Shown here in pieces: positions 1 through 7,426 of a DNA stretch of 64,000 nt (position 1 is the first letter of the stretch; every line of letters starts with the position of its first letter). The position numbers and the translations under genes are program-made. Source of the stretch: Saccharothrix sp. HUAS TT1 (lineage in GTDB: Bacteria; Actinomycetota; Actinomycetes; Mycobacteriales; Pseudonocardiaceae); contig NZ_CP160453.1 in the NCBI RefSeq assembly GCF_040744945.1, positions 5,766,001 through 5,830,000 of the forward strand, given 5' to 3'. The notes under the pieces are model-generated. The model worked only from the letters and a program-made list of their open reading frames with translations, ran no database searches and was not told where the DNA came from.

Positions 1-527
1 CGCTGATCGCCACCGGCTCCGGCGGTCCGGTGAACCCGCGCGACGTGTGGGCGTTGATCCGCAGGCTGGCGGTCGCCGCGGGGCCGGAGCTGGCCGAGGT
101 GGCCGACCGGATCCGGCCGCACGCGCTGCGGCACTTCTACGTCACCGCGGCGGCCGAGGCCGGTGCGGACATGACCCACGTGCAGGCCGACGTCGGCCAC
201 GCCTCGGTCGACACCACCAACCGCGTCTACAACCGGGCCGCCCGCCACCCCGACCGGTCCGCGGTCGACCTGGTGGAGCAGTCGTTGCTGCGGGCGCGGG
301 CCGACCGCGCGGCACGGCAGGCGCCCGCCCGGGCGGAGCTGCGGGAGCTGCTGGCCGGCCTGCCCGCGGCCGACCCGCTGGACCAGCTGGTGGCGATCGG
401 TCACCTCGAACGGCTGGTGGGGCGGCACCCGGAGCTGGCGCCGGCCGTCGCCGGCGCGCTCGCCGACCTGGACGGCCACCCCAAGGTCGCCGCCGAGGCG
501 CGGGCCGCCCGCGCCCGGCTCAGCTGA
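1..527 (+). CDS. Tyrosine recombinase/integrase, 3' part
   Basis: The gene enters from the left edge; the reading frame is open from base 3, so only the C-terminal 174 residues are present. They carry the end of a tyrosine-recombinase catalytic domain: an H-x-L-R-H box (HALRHF, near fragment residue 40), a G-H pair (VGHASVDTTN) and the likely nucleophilic Tyr in NRVYNRA. About 85 Ala/Arg/Leu-rich residues follow the Tyr, longer than in plain XerC/D. The stop lies 8 bp inside the convergent monooxygenase gene. The catalytic Arg and Lys lie outside the window, so activity and target (phage, plasmid, chromosome) cannot be judged. No attachment site is visible next to it. Confidence 0.85.
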   Translation, partial: LIATGSGGPVNPRDVWALIRRLAVAAGPELAEVADRIRPHALRHFYVTAAAEAGADMTHVQADVGHASVDTTNRVYNRAARHPDRSAVDLVEQSLLRARADRAARQAPARAELRELLAGLPAADPLDQLVAIGHLERLVGRHPELAPAVAGALADLDGHPKVAAEARAARARLS

Positions 528-1647
528 TCGTCACCGGCTTGCCGACCAGGCTCGTCGCGACCACCCGGTCCACGCCGGGCAGGTTCGACAACCGCATCGC
601 CACCCGCCGCGCCCGCAGCCGCCACGGCGACGCGGGCAGGAACCACCGCGCGCCCGACCGGGCCACCCGCTGCTTCTCCAGCACGACCGGCCGCCACGCG
701 CGCTCGTACCCGGCCAGGTCGTCCAGGTGCTCGGCCAGCACGTACGCGCCGCCGATCCCCAGCGACGCGCCCTGCCCGGCCAGCAGCGACACCGCGCCGC
801 ACGCGTCACCGACCAGCGCCACCCGCCCGGACGACCACCGCGGCAGCTCGACCTGCGCGACCTGGTCGTAGTAGACCTCCTCCGGGCACCGCGCCAGCGC
901 CCGCGGCACGACCCACCCCAGCGACCCGTACACCCGCGCCACCTCGGCCCGCGGGTCGGCGGGCAGCTCCGGCGAGGGCGCCCGGTGCACGGTGAACGCC
1001 GCCACCCGCCCGCCGCGCAGCCCGTAGAACCCGACCTGGCGGCCGACGGTGTCGGTGACGTGAAACCGCCCGGACACCCGCGCGTGGATCTCCGGGTCCT
1101 CGAACGTGAACGCCGCCGTGTGGAACCCCAGGTACCGCACGTGCCCCTCGCCGAACACCAGCCGCCGCACCGCCGAGTGCACGCCGTCCGCGCCGACCAG
1201 CAGGTCGCCGGACACCGCGGAGCCGTCCGCCAGCCGCGCGGTCACGTCGGAACCGCCGTCCTCGACGCCGACGACGCCCGCGCCGTAGCGCAGCTCCACC
1301 CCGGCGGGCAGCTGCTCGCGCAGCCCGCGTTCGAGGTCGGGCCGCATGATGCTCAGCAGCCGCCCGCCCACGGCCCGCGCGAACCGGTCGAACCGCAGCC
1401 CGGCCACCCGGCGGCCGCGCGCGTCGACGTAGGCGGCCTCGTCCACCCGGTACCCCAGCTCCCGCAGTCGCGGCAGCACGCCCATCCGCTCGGCGGCGTC
1501 GTAGCCCGGCCCGAAGAAGTCGATCATGTAGCCGGAGGCGCGCGGCCCGGCGGACCGCTCGACCACGACGACCTCGTGCCCGAGCGAACCCAACCGGTGC
1601 GCCAACGCCAGTCCGGCGATCCCCGCCCCGCTGATCACGACCTTCAC
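520..1647 (-). CDS. FAD-dependent monooxygenase
   Basis: A 375-residue flavoprotein of the PHBH/UbiH-type aromatic hydroxylase group. It begins with a Rossmann dinucleotide motif (VVISGAGIAGL), has the second FAD motif near the C-terminus (VALVGDACGAVSLLAGQG) and a central DLLVGADGVHSAVRR segment typical of class A monooxygenases. Known members hydroxylate aromatic or polyketide substrates with NAD(P)H and O2; the substrate here cannot be told. The GTG start forms a GTGA overlap with the stop of the upstream TetR gene, so the two are probably translationally coupled and controlled by the operator in front of the TetR gene. A substrate-responsive detoxification or tailoring role is inference. 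Confidence 0.88.
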   Translation of the reverse strand: MKVVISGAGIAGLALAHRLGSLGHEVVVVERSAGPRASGYMIDFFGPGYDAAERMGVLPRLRELGYRVDEAAYVDARGRRVAGLRFDRFARAVGGRLLSIMRPDLERGLREQLPAGVELRYGAGVVGVEDGGSDVTARLADGSAVSGDLLVGADGVHSAVRRLVFGEGHVRYLGFHTAAFTFEDPEIHARVSGRFHVTDTVGRQVGFYGLRGGRVAAFTVHRAPSPELPADPRAEVARVYGSLGWVVPRALARCPEEVYYDQVAQVELPRWSSGRVALVGDACGAVSLLAGQGASLGIGGAYVLAEHLDDLAGYERAWRPVVLEKQRVARSGARWFLPASPWRLRARRVAMRLSNLPGVDRVVATSLVGKPVTIS

Positions 1648-2165
1648 CGCAGCACCCTCCCCAGCACCGGCACGACGGCTCCCGCGGTCAGGTCGGGCGA
1701 CAACGCCCGGTGCAGCAGCACGCCGTCCACGGCCGCGGCCAGCACCGCGGCGGTCGCCTCCGGCGTCGGCACGCCCCGCGAGGCCAGCCACTCGGCGAGC
1801 GTGCGGCGGAACTCCACCAGCACCTCGGCCACCGCGTGGCGCAGCTCGTCGTTGCGGGTCGCGGCGAGGAACGTCTCGGTGAACAGCTCCTGCCCGCCGT
1901 GGCCGTCCAAAGCCGCGAGCAGCAGCCGCAGCGCGTCCTCGGGCGTCGCGGCCCGGTCCAGCAGCCCGGTCAGGCCGGTCACGGCGTCGCGCAGCGCGCC
2001 GACCGCGGCCTGCACCAGCACCGCCTGCGTCGAGTCGAAGTGGTAGTGCACGACCCCGGAGCCGACGCCGGCGCGCTCGGCGAGCACCCGCGTGCTGACC
2101 GCGCCCCAGCCCTTCTCCGCGATGAGTTCCGCCGCCGCGTGCAGCAGCCGTTGCCTGACCGTCAT
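1644..2165 (-). CDS. TetR-family transcriptional regulator
   Basis: A 173-residue TetR-type repressor. The N-terminal helix-turn-helix (residues about 3-50) has the usual pattern with VSTRVLAERAGVGSGVVHYHF as the recognition segment; the rest is an Ala/Leu-rich ligand-binding helical domain. The ATG at 2165 lies inside one arm of a perfect 14-bp inverted repeat, so the protein very probably represses its own transcription and that of the coupled monooxygenase. Only 31 bp separate it from the end of the upstream winged-helix gene, so the promoter must coincide with the operator and the transcript is nearly leaderless. The ligand is not deducible. Confidence 0.9.
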   Translation of the reverse strand: MTVRQRLLHAAAELIAEKGWGAVSTRVLAERAGVGSGVVHYHFDSTQAVLVQAAVGALRDAVTGLTGLLDRAATPEDALRLLLAALDGHGGQELFTETFLAATRNDELRHAVAEVLVEFRRTLAEWLASRGVPTPEATAAVLAAAVDGVLLHRALSPDLTAGAVVPVLGRVLR

Positions 2166-2196
2166 TTGGACGATCGTACTGGACGATCGTCCAAAT
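2164..2196. promoter_or_regulatory. TetR operator, perfect inverted repeat
   Basis: ATTTGGACGATCGT (2164-2177) is repeated as its exact reverse complement at 2183-2196 with a 5-base spacer. It fills the whole gap between the TetR gene and the gene upstream and covers the TetR start codon, as expected for an autorepressor site. Confidence 0.85.
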
Positions 2197-3261
2197 CTAC
2201 AGCCGGACCTCCCCGTCGATGCCCGCGAACCCGAGCAGCCGGCCGCCCTCGGCTTCCACGTCGGCCCGCTGCGCGCTGGTCAGCGGCCGGAACACCGTGA
2301 CGTCCAGGCCGGTGGCGGTGATCTTCCAGGTGCCGTGCACGAAGCCGTCCACCAGCAACGTCGGCTTGCCGCCGATGACGATCCCGCGCCGGTAGTCCTC
2401 GTCGGAGATGACCCTGGTGCGGTCGTCGTGGCCGAGCAGGAGGTTGTCGAACTCGGGCAGGAACCGGACCGGCGCGGGGGTGTCGGGGTCGGGCAGCGGC
2501 CCGTCCGGCACGTCGTAGAGCCGCCGCCCGCGCTCGTCGGCGAAGACCCGCAGGTCCATCGCCTCGACCACGGGCTTGAGCCGGGTCATGCCCACCCAGG
2601 TCTGCAGGTCCTTCACCGACGCCGGTCCGAACGCGGCCAGGTAGCGGCGCACCAGGTCCTCGACCGGCGCCGCGGGTCCGGCGGGACCGAGCCAGCGCGC
2701 GGCCGTCGTCCACGCCGCCGGTCCCGACCGCCCCCACACCGCCCGCGGCGTCGCCTGCACCGACGGCACGAGGTAGCTCGCCGCGTAGCCGAGCGCGTCG
2801 GCGTCGTGGCCGGGCCACTGCGGTCCGAGCAGGGCGCTCAACTCGGGCCGGGTGCGCGGCCGCTCCTCCAGCAGCGCCGCGGCGACGTCGAGGAACGCGT
2901 CCAGGTCGAGCCCGTCCAGCACGGAGCCGAACGGCGAGGAGGCGAACCGGCGGTGCAGGAACGGCCGCAGCAGCGGTTCGAGGCGGCCGTGGTCGGCGGC
3001 GGTGACCAGGTGGATGGTGGCGCGGTGCAGCGCGGCCCGGACCACCCGCCGGTCCAGCAGCAGCGCGCCCAGCTCGTCGGCCTCGAACGACCGGGTGCGC
3101 GACCACAGGCCGTAGTACGGCGAGAAGGGCTCCTGCGCCTGCAGGCCGACCAGGTGCTCCACCACCTCGACCGCCGGGCGCGACACCCGGTCGAGGAGGA
3201 ACTGCCGGTGCAGGGTCGCGCGGTTCAACGCCTTGGTGCTCAGCACGCCGGTCTCGATCAC
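2197..3261 (-). CDS. Winged-helix DNA-binding protein, AlkZ/YcaQ-like (HTH_42)
   Basis: A 354-residue protein resembling the HTH_42 (DUF1006) family. It has the family's early NRATLHRQ segment and a GLQAQEP stretch near residue 40 that gives a Q-x-Q motif; in AlkZ and YcaQ such a motif is part of the active site that excises bulky or cross-linked alkyl adducts. Tandem winged-helix folds are expected in the first two thirds. AlkZ-type relatives in actinomycetes give self-resistance to DNA-alkylating natural products, but many paralogues have unknown roles and no producing cluster is seen here. It is transcribed away from the P450 gene across a 145-bp gap. DNA glycosylase activity is inference. 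Confidence 0.75.
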   Translation of the reverse strand: MIETGVLSTKALNRATLHRQFLLDRVSRPAVEVVEHLVGLQAQEPFSPYYGLWSRTRSFEADELGALLLDRRVVRAALHRATIHLVTAADHGRLEPLLRPFLHRRFASSPFGSVLDGLDLDAFLDVAAALLEERPRTRPELSALLGPQWPGHDADALGYAASYLVPSVQATPRAVWGRSGPAAWTTAARWLGPAGPAAPVEDLVRRYLAAFGPASVKDLQTWVGMTRLKPVVEAMDLRVFADERGRRLYDVPDGPLPDPDTPAPVRFLPEFDNLLLGHDDRTRVISDEDYRRGIVIGGKPTLLVDGFVHGTWKITATGLDVTVFRPLTSAQRADVEAEGGRLLGFAGIDGEVRL

Positions 3262-3406
3262 CAGGCCACGCTATCGGCCATCGAGGACAACTCCGGTCCT
3301 CATTTCCCCGGTGCACGCCTCCTTCGTGTGAACCGACCGCAATCGCCCATTTCTCCGGGCGCCACGGGTACAGGGAAGTGCGGCAAGTGGAGGAGGGGCG
3401 TTCTCG

Positions 3407-4558
3407 ATGAAGATCGCGGATAGGCGCCGGTTCCGGCAGGACCCGCTGCGGTACCTGGACGACCTGCGGCGTGGCAGCGCGACGGGCGTGATCCGGTTGC
3501 CCTGGGGCGGCTGGTGCGTAAGCGACGCGGACCTGGCGCACACCCTGCTCCGCGGTCCCGAGCACAACGCCGGCCCGTCGTCGTTCTTCGGGGAACTGCT
3601 GCCGTCGCGGACCGCGCAGGTGGACGTGGGCCACGCGGTGCGGAACGTCCTGCGGTCCCGCCTCCCGCGGTACCGGGAGGCGATGGCCTCGGCGGTGGCC
3701 GCGCTGCCCGGGGCGACGCGGTGGCCGGAGACCGGCGCCGACCTCGTGCACGACTGCCTGGCCGACGTGCTGCTGCACCCCGGCGCCCCGGAGGTGCGCG
3801 GGCTGGTGGCCCGGGCGGTGCGCGGTGGCGTCGTGTTCCGCGCGCCGCGCGTGTGGCAGCGGGCGCGGGCGGAGGTGCTGCGCGCCAAGCTGGTCGCCGC
3901 GGTGACCGAACAGGCCCGGCAGCGCCGCGAGGAGGGCGTCGGCGAGCCGCGCGACGTGCTGGACGCCGTGCTCACCGCGTGCCCGGGCGACCTGTCGGAC
4001 CGGGCGGTGGCCGAGCTGCACCTGATGCTGTTCCGGTCGATCGTGGCGCCGGTCGCCACCTCGCTGGCGTGGTCGGTGCTGCTGGCCTGCCTGCGCCACA
4101 CGTCGGACGAGCCCTGGCCGTGGTCCGCCGACCACGTGCTGCGCGAGGCGCTGCGGCACCGGCCGATGGTGTGGATGGTCGGCCGCACCGTCACGCGCGA
4201 CACCGACTTCGGCGGCGTGCCGCTGCGCACCGGCGACGTCCTGTCGGTCAGCCCCTACCTGCTGCACCACGACGAGCGCCGCTGGGACGACCCCGGTGCG
4301 TTCCGGCCGGAGCGCTGGGCGGATCAGGACGGCCGCGGGCCCTACATCCCGTTCGGCGCGGGGCCGTTCACGTGCGCCGGCGCGGCGGTGGCCCACGAGC
4401 TGATCACCGAGGCGTTGCTGGCCCTCACCCGCGACGCCCGGCTGCGCGTCACCGGCGCCGACCCGCGCCCGGTCATGGCCGAGGGCGTCGTGCCCCGGCC
4501 CTTCACGGTCCACCGGACCCCTCACGCCCAGCTCAGCCCAGGTAGAGGAGGTGAATGA
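3407..4558 (+). CDS. Cytochrome P450, possible RiPP cross-linking enzyme
   Basis: A 383-residue P450. The haem loop F316-x-x-G-x-x-x-C323-x-G325 is complete and the K-helix E-x-x-R is E247/R250. The I-helix is atypical: the usual acid before the conserved Thr is replaced, reading A214-P-V-A-T218-S, as in some P450s with specialised oxidative-coupling chemistry. The protein is shorter than the common ~400 residues. The start follows a GGAGG-rich leader. No ferredoxin or reductase gene is adjacent. Two bases after its stop begins a 20-codon gene with an ideal ribosome-binding site, so the likeliest role is oxidative cross-linking of Trp/Phe side chains in that peptide. This rests on analogy with biarylitide, cittilin and atropopeptide loci, not on a recognised close homologue. 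Confidence 0.88.
   Translation: MKIADRRRFRQDPLRYLDDLRRGSATGVIRLPWGGWCVSDADLAHTLLRGPEHNAGPSSFFGELLPSRTAQVDVGHAVRNVLRSRLPRYREAMASAVAALPGATRWPETGADLVHDCLADVLLHPGAPEVRGLVARAVRGGVVFRAPRVWQRARAEVLRAKLVAAVTEQARQRREEGVGEPRDVLDAVLTACPGDLSDRAVAELHLMLFRSIVAPVATSLAWSVLLACLRHTSDEPWPWSADHVLREALRHRPMVWMVGRTVTRDTDFGGVPLRTGDVLSVSPYLLHHDERRWDDPGAFRPERWADQDGRGPYIPFGAGPFTCAGAAVAHELITEALLALTRDARLRVTGADPRPVMAEGVVPRPFTVHRTPHAQLSPGRGGE
4546..4554 (+). promoter_or_regulatory. Ideal Shine-Dalgarno for the 20-codon gene
   Basis: AGGAGGTGA matches the 16S rRNA tail over nine bases and lies within the last codons of the P450 gene. An in-frame ATG at 4555 is only 3 bases beyond AGGAGG, whereas the ATG at 4561 sits at a normal 9-base distance; this decides the start at 4561. 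Confidence 0.75.
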
Positions 4559-4560
4559 CC

Positions 4561-4623
4561 ATGACCGCCGTGTTGCACCGCGTTTTCCGCAACAAGCCGG
4601 CCCGCCGGTGGTTCTGGCAGTGA
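4561..4623 (+). CDS. Candidate RiPP precursor peptide, 20 residues
   Basis: A 20-codon gene two bases after the P450 stop, preceded by a nine-base Shine-Dalgarno match and followed within 6 bases by a 20-bp hairpin. The product is MTAVLHRVFRNKPARRWFWQ. It has a basic first part (R7, R10, K12, R15, R16) and an aromatic end, W17-F18-W19, before a final Gln. Very short precursors with an aromatic C-terminal core next to a single P450 are the hallmark of P450-cross-linked RiPPs (biarylitides YYH, cittilins YIYY, atropopeptides with Trp/Tyr cores, cihunamides WSNW). Here the peptide gene follows the P450, and a WFWQ core is not one I recognise. Leader-core border and maturation are inference; a chance ORF is the alternative, made less likely by the signals on both sides. 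Confidence 0.65.
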   Translation: MTAVLHRVFRNKPARRWFWQ

Positions 4624-4628
4624 CGGCC

Positions 4629-4675
4629 ACCGGTCCGGTGGTCCCGGGCGCGACACCCGGGACCACCGGACCGGT
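4629..4675. terminator. Perfect 20-bp hairpin, likely bidirectional terminator
   Basis: Arms 4629-4648 and 4656-4675 are exact reverse complements over 20 bp with a 7-base loop. It lies between the end of the peptide gene (4623) and the convergent end of the SHMT-like gene (4679). No U-tract follows, which is common for actinomycete terminators. Confidence 0.8.
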
Positions 4676-4678
4676 CGA

Positions 4679-5992
4679 TCAGGCGTCGTTGACCGCCCGC
4701 CGCAGGGCGATCGCGTCCGCCCGGACCCGCTCGGGCGGTTCGCGGTCGATCAGGGCGCGGCGCACGAGGTCGGCGATGGCGGGCTGGTGCTCGGGGGTGA
4801 AGCCGCGGCGGGTGATCTCCTGGGTGCCGATCCGCAGGCCGCGCAGGCCCTCGTCGATGCGCTGCCACGGCAGGCTGATGCCGCTGAGGTAGACGCCGGC
4901 CTCGCCGAGCAGCACGGCGGCCGCGTCGCCGCCGCCGAGGGTGAGCGCGTCGACCGCCAGGTGGTGGGAGCGGGTGAACTCGCCGTCGTGGCGGGCGACG
5001 TCGAAGCCGTTGTCGGCCAGCGCCCGGCCGAGCGCCCGCGCGTTGGCGATGCACGCCCGCGCGTACTCCGGCCCGTGTTCGGCCAGTTCGGCGGCGGTGA
5101 CGGCGAGGGCGCCGAGGCGGCCGGCGTCGTAGTTGGCGAGCATGCCGGGGTAGGCGACGGTCGAGACGCGTTCGGCCAGGTCGGGGTCGCGGGTGACGAC
5201 GCAGCCGCCGGACGGGCCGCCGAACGACTTGTAGGTGGAGAACGTCATCAGGTGCGCGCCCTCGTGCAGCGGGCGCTGGAACTCGCGGCCGGCGACGAGC
5301 CCGGCCATGTGCGAGGCGTCGTAGACCAGGACCGCGCCGACCTCGTCGGCGGCCGCGCGCACCGCGGCGACGTCGTGCGGGAACAGCATCAGGCTCGCGC
5401 CGATCACCACGATCCGCGGCCGGTGCACGCGCAGGAACGCGGGCAGCCTGCCGTAGTCGATGTCCAGCTCGTCGGGCAGGTAGGGCAGGTCGACCACGGT
5501 CAGGCCGCGGATGGCGGGCACGCCCTGGGCGTGGTGGCTGGCGTGGCCGCCGGCGAACTCGGGCAGCACCGCGATCTTGTCCCCGGCGCGGGCGAACGCG
5601 GTGTACACGGCCAGGTTGGCCAGCGTGGCGCTCTGCAGCCGGACCTCGGCGTAGCGGCCTTCCATCAGCTCGGCGACGAGCATCGGCGCGAGCACTTCCA
5701 CGGTGTCCAGGTGGTCCAGCCCGACCTGGTACTTCTCGCCCGGCCAGCCCATGCTCGGCCGGCTGGACACGCCGGTGGACACGGCCGCCGCGGCGGTGGG
5801 GCTGAGCACGTTGGTGCCCGCGTAGAGCACGATCCCGTCGTCGTCGACCTGCGCGGCGTGCGCTTCGAGGGCCTTGCGGACGGTGACCGCGACACCGGCG
5901 GCGGTCAGGTCGGCGGAGACGGCGGCTTCGACCTCGGCGAGCCTGCGCTGCGCCTGAGGTGAGGCCCAGGGCGCGATCCTGCTGTTCGTCAC
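4679..5992 (-). CDS. Serine hydroxymethyltransferase-like PLP enzyme
   Basis: A 437-residue fold-type I PLP enzyme of the SHMT family. The cofactor lysine lies in FSTYKSFGGPSGG (around residue 254), matching the SHMT active-site loop, and YDASHMAGLV matches the family's Asp-x-x-His motif. Length is close to bacterial GlyA (~420), but the N-terminus and some loops diverge, so it may act on another hydroxy-amino acid or an alpha-methyl substrate rather than being the housekeeping enzyme. The only plausible start in frame near the divergent promoter is GTG at 5992. It is transcribed away from a PucR-type regulator, the arrangement of a substrate-induced catabolic gene. It ends against the 4629-4675 hairpin. 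Confidence 0.82.
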   Translation of the reverse strand: MTNSRIAPWASPQAQRRLAEVEAAVSADLTAAGVAVTVRKALEAHAAQVDDDGIVLYAGTNVLSPTAAAAVSTGVSSRPSMGWPGEKYQVGLDHLDTVEVLAPMLVAELMEGRYAEVRLQSATLANLAVYTAFARAGDKIAVLPEFAGGHASHHAQGVPAIRGLTVVDLPYLPDELDIDYGRLPAFLRVHRPRIVVIGASLMLFPHDVAAVRAAADEVGAVLVYDASHMAGLVAGREFQRPLHEGAHLMTFSTYKSFGGPSGGCVVTRDPDLAERVSTVAYPGMLANYDAGRLGALAVTAAELAEHGPEYARACIANARALGRALADNGFDVARHDGEFTRSHHLAVDALTLGGGDAAAVLLGEAGVYLSGISLPWQRIDEGLRGLRIGTQEITRRGFTPEHQPAIADLVRRALIDREPPERVRADAIALRRAVNDA

Positions 5993-6050
5993 GATCGGGA
6001 ACGGTAGGACGTCGGTCGCGGGCGGGGCGACCGTCCGCGGGATGGAGTTG

Positions 6051-6068
6051 TTCCTACAGTTGTCGGAA
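6051..6068. promoter_or_regulatory. Near-perfect palindrome at the PucR start
   Basis: TTCCTACAGTTGTCGGAA is an inverted repeat with one mismatched pair (TTCCTACA/TGTCGGAA, 2-base spacer). It contains a possible -10 (TACAGT, 6055-6060) and reaches the first base of the regulator's ATG, so it may be an autoregulatory site in the divergent region. Confidence 0.45.
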
Positions 6069-6910
6069 TGCAGGAGCTGCTGGACGAGCTGTCCCGCGTG
6101 CTGGGACGTGGCGTGTCGGTGGACGACGTGGCGGGCCGGGTGGTCGCGCACAGCGCCCAGACCGACGACGTGGACGAGGCCAGGGTGCGGGCGATCCTGA
6201 CCCGGCGGGTGCCGGCGGACGTGGCGGCGTGGCAGGAGCAGCACGGCGTCGCGACCGCCACCGGGCCGGTGCGGGTGCCGGAGAACCCGGCGCTGGGTTT
6301 CCAGCAGCGGGTCGGCTTCCCGCTGCGGCACGGCGGGGTGCTGGTCGGCTACCTGTGGGTGCTGGGCGAGGCGCCCGACGTCGACCTGGGCGAGCGGCTG
6401 GCGGCGTTGGCGGCGCAGGTGCCCGCCGGCGAGCGCGCGCCGGTGCGGGTGGTGGTGGCGTTGCAGCCGCGGGTGGTGCGCACGGTGCCCGCCGGCGACG
6501 CCCTGCCGACCCTGCCGGGGCACGTCGGGGTGAGCGACCCGCACCCGCCCGACCGGACGGGCGCGGCGTACCAGCAGGCGCTGGCGGCGGCGGAGCTGGC
6601 GCGGCTGGACCCGGCGTTGCCCGATCAGGTGCGGTGGTCGGAGCTGGGCGCCTACCGGCTGCTGCTGGGCGCGTCGCCGGACGAGGTGCTGGCCGGGCTG
6701 TCCGACGTGCTGGTGCGGACGTTGGAGGTCTACCTGGACGCGGGGTGCGAGGTGCGGGTCGCGGCCGAACGCCTGCACCTGCACCGCACCAGCCTGTACT
6801 ACCGGCTGGGTCGGATCGCCGAGCTGACGGGCCGCGACCTGGCCGACGGCGGGGTGCGGCTGGAGCTGCACCTGGCGCTCAAGCTCGCCAGGCTGGCCCG
6901 GCGCCCGTAG
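6068..6910 (+). CDS. PucR/CdaR-type transcriptional regulator
   Basis: A 280-residue regulator with a C-terminal PucR-type helix-turn-helix (residues about 222-275): TLEVYLDAGCEVRVAAERLH followed by LHRTSLYYRLGRI, the family's recognition helix pattern. The N-terminal 200 residues have a degenerate sensory domain (GYLWVLGEAPDVD resembles a GAF/PAS core). PucR relatives activate purine, amino-acid or other catabolic genes in response to a substrate. Its divergent partner is the SHMT-like enzyme, which is the probable target. The ATG at 6068 is within an imperfect palindrome. It is much shorter than classical PucR (~500 residues). Confidence 0.82.
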   Translation: MQELLDELSRVLGRGVSVDDVAGRVVAHSAQTDDVDEARVRAILTRRVPADVAAWQEQHGVATATGPVRVPENPALGFQQRVGFPLRHGGVLVGYLWVLGEAPDVDLGERLAALAAQVPAGERAPVRVVVALQPRVVRTVPAGDALPTLPGHVGVSDPHPPDRTGAAYQQALAAAELARLDPALPDQVRWSELGAYRLLLGASPDEVLAGLSDVLVRTLEVYLDAGCEVRVAAERLHLHRTSLYYRLGRIAELTGRDLADGGVRLELHLALKLARLARRP

Positions 6911-6962
6911 TCGATCGCAGAGCCCGGCGAACCACGACCGGAACGCACGATAGGGTGATCGA

Positions 6963-6984
6963 CTTCCTGACCGACGTCAAGGAG
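6963..6984. promoter_or_regulatory. Imperfect inverted repeat before MarR gene
   Basis: CTTCCTGAC and GTCAAGGAG (7 of 9 pairs, 4-base spacer) overlap the Shine-Dalgarno AAGGAG of the MarR gene; TAGGGT at 6951-6956 could be a -10. A self-repression site is plausible but weakly supported. Confidence 0.3.
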
Positions 6985-6988
6985 TGAC

Positions 6989-7417
6989 GTGCCCGACGAC
7001 CTCGGCCTGCTGCTGTACCTGCCGCACCGCGAGCTGGAGAACAGGGTGTTCGCCGCCCTGGCGGAGGCGGGGTTCGACGACGTGACGCCCGCGCAGGCGC
7101 GGGTGTTCCACCGGATCGGCCGCGACGGTTCGCGGCTGACCGAACTCGCGGAGGCGGCGCGGATCACCAAGCAGACCGCCGGTTTCCTGGTCGACCAGCT
7201 CGAACGCGCCGGTTACGTGGAGCGCGGCCCCGACCCGACCGACGCGCGGGCCCGGCTGATCCGGGTGGCCCCGCGCGGCGAGAAGGCGATCCCGGTCGGC
7301 CTGGCCGCGATCGCCGAGGTCGAGCGGGAGTGGACCGCGCACCTGGGCCAGCGCCGGATGGTGGCGCTGCTGGACGCGCTGACCAGGTTGCGGGAGATCA
7401 CCGACCCGCGGCTGTAG
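6989..7417 (+). CDS. MarR-family transcriptional regulator
   Basis: A 142-residue MarR protein. The winged helix spans about residues 30-100: VTPAQARVFHRI, then LTELAEAARITKQTAGFLVDQLERAGYVER as helix-turn-helix, and the wing with DPTDARARLIRV (the conserved D-x-R of MarR). Dimerisation helices flank it. The GTG start has AAGGAG 5 bases upstream. It stands alone between the PucR gene and the convergent M20 peptidase gene, so its target may be only itself or a distant gene. The effector is unknown. Confidence 0.9.
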   Translation: MPDDLGLLLYLPHRELENRVFAALAEAGFDDVTPAQARVFHRIGRDGSRLTELAEAARITKQTAGFLVDQLERAGYVERGPDPTDARARLIRVAPRGEKAIPVGLAAIAEVEREWTAHLGQRRMVALLDALTRLREITDPRL

Positions 7418-7426
7418 CGGGCGCCC

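Noticed and set aside
1..527. Reading the left-edge recombinase as part of a prophage or integrative element
   Set aside because: No phage or conjugation gene, attachment repeat or tRNA is visible in the next several kb.
4551..4892. 113-codon plus-strand frame beginning within the end of the P450 gene
   Set aside because: It runs through the hairpin and antisense to the SHMT-like gene; the 20-codon frame in the other register has the better start spacing and context.
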